The notes under the pieces are model-generated. The model worked only from the letters and a program-made list of their open reading frames with translations, was not told where the DNA came from and did no database searches. From positions 1 through 11,372 of the forward strand of contig CANGZK010000022.1 in the NCBI GenBank assembly GCA_947458565.1: DNA of 11,372 nt, given 5' to 3'. Positions 5,892 to 11,372 of this stretch are shown here, one piece after another. The position numbers and the translations under genes were made by a program. Numbering within the stretch: position 1 is the stretch's first letter; each line of letters begins with the position of its first letter. The stretch is from Acidimicrobiaceae bacterium (GTDB lineage Bacteria > Actinomycetota > Acidimicrobiia > Acidimicrobiales > Ilumatobacteraceae).

Positions 5892-7046
5892 TTAGAGCGT
5901 TGACTCGATGTGATCGATGTCAGTTGTCGTTGCGCCTGCTTTATCGGGCCATCCTGCAAGTACGAAGCCACAGTCGCTGTCCCACGTCATGGCAATGCGC
6001 TTGCCAGGGGCAATCTGCGGCATCGTTGCCGACGAGTCGGCCAAGCACGTCATTTCGGTTCCGTCATCAAGCCGCACAATTAGCCGGGCAGTTGCGCCCT
6101 GAAACACCAGATCAGTCAGGAGACCTTCGATTCCCCTGCCCTGCACTTCGACCGTTGCCGCAGGCTTAATGCGCTCGGGCCTCAGCATCACGGAGACTTT
6201 GTCGCCAACAGAAAATACAGCGCCCTTGGTTGCTGCACGAACGGTTGCACCAACCCGCAATGCAACAACAACATCGTCTCCATCACGTGACTCGACTGTG
6301 CCCGGAAGCAAGTTGGCTGAACCAATAAAACCTGCGACAAACAACGATGATGGCGTGCGGTAAATCTCTTCCGGTGTGCCGATCTGTTCGACATGGCCCT
6401 GACTCATTACAGCGATGCGATCGCTCATGGTCAGCGCCTCACCCTGATCATGCGTAACGAAAATAAAACTAATTCCAACTTCGCGCTGAATGCGCTTTAG
6501 CTCGATCTGCATTGCTTCGCGAAGCTTCAAGTCGAGTGCGGCCAACGGCTCATCCAACAACAGCGCGCTTGGATAGTTGACCAGTGCGCGAGCAAGTGCA
6601 ACACGTTGTTGTTGACCTCCTGAGAGTTGTGTTGGCTTTCGAGCAGCAAATTCGGAAAGGCGAACGATCTCCAGCATCTCCATAACGCTCGTCTTGATCT
6701 TTTTCTCATCTATCTTTTTGCTTCGAGGACCAAACGCCACGTTGTCGAACACCGTCATGTGCGGAAAAAGCGCGTACTGCTGAAACACGGTGTTGACGTT
6801 TCGCTTATATGGCGGCACAGAAGAGACGTCTACTCCATCGAGCATGACACGACCAGTTGTCGGTTGCTCGAAACCTGCAATCATCTTGAGAGTTGTGGTC
6901 TTGCCGCAACCCGAAGGGCCGAGCATCGCAAAAAACTCACCAGTGGCAATTGAAAAATTGGCGTCGTGAACAGCGACAAAGTCACCGTATGTCTTCGAAA
7001 TGTGATCAAGTTCGATCACATTTTTTGGATTCGCCAATTCCCCCAT
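5892..7046 (-). CDS. potA: Polyamine-type ABC transporter ATPase, PotA-like
   Basis: This 384-residue protein is the usual PotA length. The nucleotide-binding domain spans about 11-240: Walker A GPSGCGKT (43-50), Q-loop VFQQ with Gln89, signature LSGGQQQR (141-148), Walker B ALLLDEP (161-167), D-loop AALD (169-172) and switch His199 (VTHDQGEAL). The C-terminal part (about 240-365, starting IGSANLLPGTV and including VMLRPERI) is the TOBE regulatory domain of the spermidine/putrescine (CUT1/MOI) class. It would power import through the PotB/PotC-like pair. It lies 28 nt after the aldehyde dehydrogenase stop and has a strong Shine-Dalgarno (GAAGGAG, 7051-7057), as expected for an internal operon gene. 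Related ATPases import iron, sulfate or other solutes, but all neighbours fit polyamines. Confidence 0.94.
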   Translation of the reverse strand: MGELANPKNVIELDHISKTYGDFVAVHDANFSIATGEFFAMLGPSGCGKTTTLKMIAGFEQPTTGRVMLDGVDVSSVPPYKRNVNTVFQQYALFPHMTVFDNVAFGPRSKKIDEKKIKTSVMEMLEIVRLSEFAARKPTQLSGGQQQRVALARALVNYPSALLLDEPLAALDLKLREAMQIELKRIQREVGISFIFVTHDQGEALTMSDRIAVMSQGHVEQIGTPEEIYRTPSSLFVAGFIGSANLLPGTVESRDGDDVVVALRVGATVRAATKGAVFSVGDKVSVMLRPERIKPAATVEVQGRGIEGLLTDLVFQGATARLIVRLDDGTEMTCLADSSATMPQIAPGKRIAMTWDSDCGFVLAGWPDKAGATTTDIDHIESTL

Positions 7047-7050
7047 GTTG

Positions 7051-7057
7051 CTCCTTC
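7051..7057 (-). promoter_or_regulatory. Shine-Dalgarno of the potA-like gene
   Basis: The minus strand reads GAAGGAG, followed 4 nt later by ATG at 7046, in the 28-nt gap after the aldehyde dehydrogenase stop. Confidence 0.75.
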
Positions 7058-7074
7058 TTTAACTATCGAGATTT

Positions 7075-8499
7075 TTAGCTATTGAGATTGATCATTACAT
7101 GCTTGATGCGCGTGTAATCGTCCAAAGCGTATGCAGACAAGTCTTTTCCGTAACCCGATTTCTTGTAACCACCGTGAGGCATTTCAGCCACCATTGGTAT
7201 GTGGGTATTCACCCAGACGCAACCAAAGTCGAGGTTCTTGGTCATGCGCATTGCACGCCCTAGGTCCCGAGTCCACACCGACGAAGCAAGCGCATACTCA
7301 ACACCGTTGGCCCATTTCAATGCCTCTTCTTCGTCACTGAATTGTTGGACTGTGATGACCGGTCCAAACATTTCGTTCTGAATCATCTCATCTTGTTGCT
7401 TGAGGTCGCAGATCACAGTTGGCTCAAAGAAGTAACCAGCACCGCTTACTTGCGAACCACCTGTTGTGATGCGCGCATGTTTTGGTGTGCGGTCAACAAA
7501 ACCCTTGACCTTGCTCAGGTGAGTTTCGTTGTTTAACGGACCGTACAACACATCGTCACCAGGCTTACCGGTCTTCGTCTTCTTTGCAGCTTCAGTCAGT
7601 GCATCAACAAAATCACGATAGATCTTTGGTCCGGCAATTACGCGAGTTGCCGCAGTGCAGTCTTGGCCAGCATTGAAGTAGCCGGTCATTGCAATCGTCT
7701 CAACAGCAAGTTCAATATCTGCATCGTCAAAAATGATGACAGGTGCCTTTCCACCAAGTTCAAGATGCACACGCTTCAAACTCTTGGCTGCTTCTCCTGC
7801 AACTTCCATTCCGGCACGAACCGAACCAGTGATTGAAACCATTCCTGGAGTGTCGTGCGTGACCATTGCACGACCAGTATCGCGATCTCCACAAATCACG
7901 TTGAGTACGCCTGGAGGCAGTACTTCACCAGCAATTTTTGCAATCAATGCGGTCGATGCCGGTGTTGTATCGCTTGGCTTCAACACGGTGGTGTTACCTG
8001 CTGCGATGGCGGGAATAAATTTCCACACGCCCATCATCAGCGGATAATTCCATGGTGCAACTTGAGCACACACACCAATTGGCTCGCGACGAATATACGA
8101 AGTGAAGTTGGTCATGTATTCACCCGCACTCTTGCCTTCAAGCATGCGTGCAGCACCGGCGAAAAATCGAATTTGGTCCATCATCGGTGGCACTTCTTCG
8201 CTAAACGTAATGGCGCGTGGCTTTCCAGTGTTCTCGATTTCGGCTTCAATCAACTCGGTCATATTGGCTTCCATCGCATCTGCGATGTCATTGATTGCTT
8301 TCTGACGTACCGATGGTGTGGAGTGTTTCCACGAATCAAACGCATCAGCCGCTGCTTTCATTGCGCTGTCTACATCTGCAGGTCCGGATAATGCTGCCGT
8401 CGCATACTGTTTGCCGGTTACGGGATCGATGACTGGCGTTGTGCGACCGTCTTGGGCTGCAACTTCTTTGCCGTTGATGTAGTTATTGAACGATTTCAT
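7075..8499 (-). CDS. patD: Gamma-aminobutyraldehyde dehydrogenase-type aldehyde dehydrogenase (PatD/YdcW-like)
   Basis: This 474-residue NAD-dependent aldehyde dehydrogenase is of usual length for the family. Active-site residues are present: Asn151 (APWNYP), Glu247 (LELGGKAP) and the nucleophile Cys281 (FNAGQDCTAATR). Many blocks match E. coli YdcW/PatD: RFFAGAAR, GEYM...TS.IRR.P.GV, WNTYR-type N-terminal INGK, NTH...VSEMPHGG-like VNTHIPMVAEMPHGGYKKSGYGKD, and the DDYTRIKHVM end. The reaction would be 4-aminobutanal to GABA, the second step of putrescine breakdown by transamination. The neighbouring polyamine transporter supports this. Betaine-aldehyde or another omega-amino-aldehyde dehydrogenase is the main alternative. 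It is the first gene of the operon. TAGTGT lies 6 nt before ATG with no Shine-Dalgarno, suggesting leaderless mRNA. The aminotransferase step is not encoded here. Confidence 0.9.
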   Translation of the reverse strand: MKSFNNYINGKEVAAQDGRTTPVIDPVTGKQYATAALSGPADVDSAMKAAADAFDSWKHSTPSVRQKAINDIADAMEANMTELIEAEIENTGKPRAITFSEEVPPMMDQIRFFAGAARMLEGKSAGEYMTNFTSYIRREPIGVCAQVAPWNYPLMMGVWKFIPAIAAGNTTVLKPSDTTPASTALIAKIAGEVLPPGVLNVICGDRDTGRAMVTHDTPGMVSITGSVRAGMEVAGEAAKSLKRVHLELGGKAPVIIFDDADIELAVETIAMTGYFNAGQDCTAATRVIAGPKIYRDFVDALTEAAKKTKTGKPGDDVLYGPLNNETHLSKVKGFVDRTPKHARITTGGSQVSGAGYFFEPTVICDLKQQDEMIQNEMFGPVITVQQFSDEEEALKWANGVEYALASSVWTRDLGRAMRMTKNLDFGCVWVNTHIPMVAEMPHGGYKKSGYGKDLSAYALDDYTRIKHVMINLNS

Positions 8500-8505
8500 A
8501 AGACA

Positions 8506-8511
8506 ACACTA
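8506..8511 (-). promoter_or_regulatory. Putative -10 box of the aldehyde dehydrogenase-pot operon (leaderless start)
   Basis: The minus strand reads TAGTGT, then 6 nt (TGTCTT), then ATG at 8499. It fits TANNNT, and there is no Shine-Dalgarno. A weak TTCATG lies 18 nt upstream as a possible -35. Identical in sequence and spacing to the ald box facing the other way. Confidence 0.6.
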
Positions 8512-8572
8512 ACCAGAGCCAGCAAGTTGCATGAAATACCAAGCCATCAAGCAGTAGCACTCCCAACAGGCG

Positions 8573-8578
8573 TAGTGT
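8573..8578 (+). promoter_or_regulatory. Putative -10 box of ald (leaderless start)
   Basis: TAGTGT is followed by 6 nt (CGGTTC) and the ATG of ald at 8585. No Shine-Dalgarno and no recognisable -35. With the box at 8506-8511 it makes a divergent pair in an 85-bp intergenic region. Confidence 0.6.
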
Positions 8579-8584
8579 CGGTTC

Positions 8585-9712
8585 ATGGCATCAAGCATCA
8601 AGACCCTCGGTGTGCCCAAAGAAATCAAGACTTTGGAGGGTCGTGTCTCTCTCACCCCAGACGGCGTGCGCGAATTTGAGCGACTCGGTATTGAAGTATT
8701 TATTGAGAAAAGCGCCGGAGAGGGTGCGTCCATCAGCGATGCCGAATATGTGGCTGCAGGCGCCACAATCGTGCCGACAGCGGCCGATGCATGGAGTCAG
8801 CAAATGGTTGTCAAGGTGAAAGAGCCAAAGGCTGAAGAATTCGGTTTTCTGAGGTCAGACCTCACGCTGTTTACGTACTTACATCTCTCGGCGTATCCAG
8901 CGGTTGCTGCAGCGTTGCAAAAGTCGAAGACAACGGCCATCGCCTACGAGACCGTGCAACTCGACGACGGTTCGTTGCCGTTGCTTGCACCAATGAGTGA
9001 AATCGCCGGCCGACTTGCGACTCAAGCCGGAGCACACTTTCTCGAACGTCCACAGGGTGGTCGCGGAGTTTTGATGGGTGGAGCACCCGGAGTTCGTCCT
9101 GCAAAAGTTGTCGTCATCGGTGCTGGCAATGTTGGCTACAACGCGGCATGGATTGCAGCAGGCATGCAAGCAGAAGTAATCATCCTCGACAGAAATTTGG
9201 ATCGCCTGCGATACATTGAGCAAATTTGTATCGGTCGCACCACCACACTTGCTTCAAACCGCGGTGCGATCGAGCGCGTGCTTGCCGATGCCGACTTGTT
9301 GATTGGTGCAGTCCTTGTTGCCGGTGCTCGCGCACCAATTGTCGTCAGTGACGACATGGTTCGCAGCATGAAACGTGGTTCGGTCATCGTTGACGTTGCA
9401 GTGGACCAAGGTGGATGCATAGCAACTACGCATGAGACCACACATACCGATCCTGTGTACGAAACTCATGGGGTCATCCATTACGCGGTTGGAAACATGC
9501 CAGGAGCAGTTCCTAACACCAGCACATACGCACTCACCAATGCGACGTTGCCATACCAATTACAGATCGCAACACTCGGTACGCGTGCTGCTGCCGAGCA
9601 AAATCAAGCAATACGACTTGGAGTCAACTCTGCAAATGGACACATCACGAGTGAGCCTGTTGCACGCGAACTTTCAGCAGACTTCGTCAGCCCACTTGAC
9701 GCATTGAGTTAA
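8585..9712 (+). CDS. ald: Alanine dehydrogenase
   Basis: This 375-residue protein is of typical length for Ald. The N-terminal domain starts LGVPKEIKTLEGRVSLTP, the AlaDH/PNT signature, with Arg20 and a KVKEP lysine at the pyruvate site. His100 (TYLHLSAYP) and Asp274 (VDVAVDQGG) correspond to the catalytic His96 and Asp270 described in the M. tuberculosis enzyme. MSEIAGRLATQAGAHFLE (137-154) and the dinucleotide motif GAGNVG (179-184, with Asp202 after the second strand for NAD) are present. HYAVGNMPGAVPNTST (299-314) is a strong Ald signature. It catalyses L-alanine + NAD + water to pyruvate + ammonium + NADH, reversibly. The PntA transhydrogenase alpha subunit is excluded by length and by these motifs. 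Start ATG at 8585 with TAGTGT 6 nt before it. Divergent from the pot operon. Confidence 0.96.
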   Translation: MASSIKTLGVPKEIKTLEGRVSLTPDGVREFERLGIEVFIEKSAGEGASISDAEYVAAGATIVPTAADAWSQQMVVKVKEPKAEEFGFLRSDLTLFTYLHLSAYPAVAAALQKSKTTAIAYETVQLDDGSLPLLAPMSEIAGRLATQAGAHFLERPQGGRGVLMGGAPGVRPAKVVVIGAGNVGYNAAWIAAGMQAEVIILDRNLDRLRYIEQICIGRTTTLASNRGAIERVLADADLLIGAVLVAGARAPIVVSDDMVRSMKRGSVIVDVAVDQGGCIATTHETTHTDPVYETHGVIHYAVGNMPGAVPNTSTYALTNATLPYQLQIATLGTRAAAEQNQAIRLGVNSANGHITSEPVARELSADFVSPLDALS

Positions 9713-9722
9713 GAAGCGAAAT

Positions 9723-9914
9723 TTAGTCGCAGCAACTGTCACGCCAGCCACACGACGCACAGCGAAAGTGCGCATGCTCGGCATAAAGACCCGAACCGCA
9801 GTGCGGACACTCTGAAAAAATTCCGCGTGGCGAATTGCACGTAGCAGAGCTCGTCTTACTCACAGCCGCGCTTGTAGCGTGATTATCGAGTTGAGGTTCG
9901 AATGAGCGATTCAT
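9723..9914 (-). CDS. Small zinc-ribbon protein (about 63 aa)
   Basis: From ATG at 9912-9914 this gives 63 residues; an ATG three codons upstream (9923) is also possible. The first half is low-complexity and polar (Ser/Thr/Ala). The second half has two CxxC knuckles, CPHC and CASC, with HAHF between them, then GWRDSCCD at the very end. This is a rubredoxin/zinc-ribbon-like fold with a terminal CC. The tight, cysteine-rich C-terminus argues that the frame is real. The longer frame back to 9974 runs over the MFS start and lacks the look of a coding region. The gene is convergent with ald (10 bp between stops) and divergent from the MFS gene. I do not recognise a named family; a role in metal or nucleic-acid binding is only a guess. 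Confidence 0.65.
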   Translation of the reverse strand: MNRSFEPQLDNHATSAAVSKTSSATCNSPRGIFSECPHCGSGLYAEHAHFRCASCGWRDSCCD

Positions 9915-9945
9915 CGCCAACATTCTTGCCGATCCGACAGCGACT

Positions 9946-11217
9946 ATGACTGATACCAGCGACCAACAAACCACTCACCCCCGCCGAGGTAGCGCCCGTG
10001 CTGCCCTTCGAGTGCGCGACTTTCGCCTCGTTTGGTTTGGATCCTTGGGGTCAAACATTGGCACCTGGATGCAAAATGTAGTTCTTCCTGCTTACGTGTA
10101 CCACCGGACAGGCAAGGCATCCGTTGTGGGATTACTTATCTTCGCCCAACTCGGACCACTGCTTTTCTTGTCGATCCCTGCAGGTGTGATTGCTGATCGA
10201 TTTGACCGTAAGAAATGGCTCATCTCAATGCAAGTGGTGCAACTTTCATTTTCAGTCGCACTCGCTACTCTCGCACTCGGAACCCCACCCGTCTGGGCAC
10301 TTTTTACAGCTGCTTTCGGCGTGGGCATCGGAAACGCACTCAATGCTCCAGCATGGTCTGCAATGTTGCCATCTCTCGTACGACCTGAAGATTTATCAGG
10401 AGCAATTGCACTCAACAGCACTGTCATTAACGGTTCGCGTGTTGTTGGTCCAATCATCGTCGCCGTCTTCTCGCAGTGGGGTGCCACAACTGCCCAATTC
10501 TTTTATTTCAATGCTGCTACGTATCTCTTCGTAATATTCGCCCTGCTCAGAGTGACAGTGCCCGATTTTGTACCAGATCCAACACAGGGATGGCGACGCT
10601 TCACCGTGGGTGTGTCAATAGCGCGCGAAAGACCAGTCGTGCGTCGCCTTATTGTTTCACTAGCCACATTCTCATTGCTTTCGTTGCCATACGTTGGCCT
10701 CTTCCCTGCAGTCGCCCGACTCACATTCAACATTGACGAAAGTGGTGTCACCTACAAGTGGCTGTATGCAACATGGGGTTTCGGCGCTTGTCTTGGCGGA
10801 CTTGCAATCGGCACCGTCTTTTCACACGTCGATATGCGTCGTCTTATTCAGTGGGGATTCGCGGCATTTTCAGTTGCGATGTTTTTGTTTGCACTGTCAC
10901 AATCGCCTCTGCCGGCATTTATCTCTGGATTCTTTTTGGGCTTTGCGTACTTCTTTACAACTACATCCATGATGACCGTTGTGCAAATGCGGCTCGAACC
11001 CGCTGTTCGCGGTCGCGTGCTTGCACTGTGGTTCATGGCATTTGGAGGACTGATTCCGTTTGGCAATATGTTTTTCGGTCCGCTTATTGACCGTTATGGC
11101 TCAAGGGGAATGTTGTTCATCAGTTCTGCAACAGCGCTATTTCTTGCATGGCGCTGCGACATAACTGCTCTTGACAAAAAGCAATCACTGATCGCGAACC
11201 AACACTTAGTCGACTAA
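9946..11217 (+). CDS. MFS transporter, EntS/MFS_3-like exporter
   Basis: This 423-residue polytopic membrane protein has about 11-12 hydrophobic spans starting near residue 28. LRVRDFRLVWFGSLGSNIGTWMQNVVLPAYVY at 21-52 is the typical opening of the MFS_3 (EntS, enterobactin exporter-like) group. The loop 2-3 motif A is GVIADRFDRKK (80-90). PAWSAMLPSLV...LSGAIALNS (135-158) and the second-half EPAVRGRVLALW (351-362) also fit. Export by proton antiport is likely, but the substrate cannot be deduced. ATG at 9946 is the first possible ATG after an upstream in-frame TGA. No Shine-Dalgarno or TAGTGT is seen, so its promoter is unclear. The last four codons overlap the convergent gene on the other strand within a perfect palindrome. 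Confidence 0.88.
   Translation: MTDTSDQQTTHPRRGSARAALRVRDFRLVWFGSLGSNIGTWMQNVVLPAYVYHRTGKASVVGLLIFAQLGPLLFLSIPAGVIADRFDRKKWLISMQVVQLSFSVALATLALGTPPVWALFTAAFGVGIGNALNAPAWSAMLPSLVRPEDLSGAIALNSTVINGSRVVGPIIVAVFSQWGATTAQFFYFNAATYLFVIFALLRVTVPDFVPDPTQGWRRFTVGVSIARERPVVRRLIVSLATFSLLSLPYVGLFPAVARLTFNIDESGVTYKWLYATWGFGACLGGLAIGTVFSHVDMRRLIQWGFAAFSVAMFLFALSQSPLPAFISGFFLGFAYFFTTTSMMTVVQMRLEPAVRGRVLALWFMAFGGLIPFGNMFFGPLIDRYGSRGMLFISSATALFLAWRCDITALDKKQSLIANQHLVD
11206..11217. repeat. Perfect 12-bp palindrome shared by the ends of two convergent genes
   Basis: TTAGTCGACTAA is its own reverse complement. On the plus strand it encodes the last Leu-Val-Asp-stop of the MFS gene. On the minus strand it encodes Leu-Val-Asp-stop of the murF-like gene. 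Both reading frames are in register with the palindrome. Confidence 0.9.
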
Positions 11218-11372
11218 TTGCGAGACCAGTTTTTCGAGTTGGGCAACGCGCGAGCCCTTAATCAAAATACCTGTCGAGTTTTCAACTGCTGCAAGCATTG
11301 CCGCAGCTTCGTCGAGTGCTCGAGATTGCATTCCATACATATCTGTCCCAATTGCCTAGACTTCGATGCCAA
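11206..11372 (-). CDS. murF: Probable MurF C-terminal end (UDP-MurNAc-tripeptide-D-Ala-D-Ala ligase), partial, with an in-frame TAG near the window edge
   Basis: The minus-strand frame ending in TAA at 11206-11208 encodes a C-terminal segment with AIGTDMYG, then STGILIKGSRVAQLEKLV. The (V/I)L(V/I)KGSR block followed by a short helix is the characteristic end of MurF, the cytoplasmic ligase that adds D-Ala-D-Ala to the peptidoglycan precursor. Reading upstream, a TAG at 11356-11358 interrupts the frame between GIEV and AIGTD, both of which look like family sequence in the same frame. Neither other minus-strand frame continues the similarity better. A true nonsense mutation, a base error at the window edge, or a different Mur ligase are all possible. 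The main body of the gene lies outside the window. Confidence 0.6.

Noticed and set aside
7063..7090. Near-direct repeat (CTATCGAGATT / CTATTGAGATT) at the end of the aldehyde dehydrogenase gene
   Set aside because: Only two short imperfect copies, one within coding sequence, with no symmetry or further copies; taken as chance.
7855..8391. 178-codon plus-strand open frame antisense to the aldehyde dehydrogenase
   Set aside because: The opposite strand encodes an intact aldehyde dehydrogenase with all active-site residues. The antisense frame is Cys/His/Trp-rich noise.
9915..9974. N-terminal extension of the zinc-ribbon frame to an ATG at 9974
   Set aside because: It would overlap the start of the MFS gene on the other strand, and its hydrophobic sequence looks like the antisense of that start. 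ATG at 9914 (or 9923) is more credible.
1..11372. Mobile elements, CRISPR array, phage or defence genes
   Set aside because: No transposase, integrase, spaced direct repeats, terminal inverted repeats or defence-type domains were seen. The genes are metabolic or housekeeping, with uniform composition.

Overview
The window looks like an ordinary chromosomal stretch of an actinobacterium with intermediate GC, plausibly Acidimicrobiia-like. This is inferred from a DUF3499-type zinc protein, a Tat/lipoprotein binding protein, and several genes that appear to be transcribed without a leader. I saw no mobile element, CRISPR array, rRNA or phage gene. Coding density is very high, and no gene-free stretch exceeds 100 bases.

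Layout. Positions 1-93 hold the 3' end of rlmN (+). It converges on a minus-strand pair (547-1173 and below) made of a DUF3499 protein and an SRPBCC-fold protein. A tRNA-Val(CAC) lies just upstream of that pair. Positions 1289-8499 form one long minus-strand operon, read from high to low coordinates: aminobutyraldehyde-type aldehyde dehydrogenase, potA-like ATPase, potD-like lipoprotein, potB-like and potC-like permeases, a D-2-hydroxyacid dehydrogenase, and a membrane-anchored J-domain protein. Its last five genes are joined by short overlaps or small gaps. Divergent from the operon, across 85 bp, is alanine dehydrogenase (ald, +). After ald come a small zinc-ribbon protein (-), an MFS_3/EntS-type exporter (+), and the 3' end of a probable murF (-) that runs off the window with an in-frame TAG close to the edge.

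How the genes work together (inference). The Pot-type transporter would import putrescine or another polyamine. A putrescine aminotransferase, not seen here, would make 4-aminobutanal, and the aldehyde dehydrogenase would oxidise that to GABA. If the amino acceptor is pyruvate, the by-product is alanine, and the divergent ald would recycle it to pyruvate and ammonium. The shared intergenic region would then coordinate a small nitrogen-scavenging module.

The clearest structural signal is a repeated start architecture. Three first-of-operon genes (DUF3499, aldehyde dehydrogenase, ald) each carry TAGTGT exactly 6 nt before the start codon and have no Shine-Dalgarno sequence. This is what leaderless transcription would look like. 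By contrast potA, potD and potC, which are internal to the operon, have clear Shine-Dalgarno sequences.
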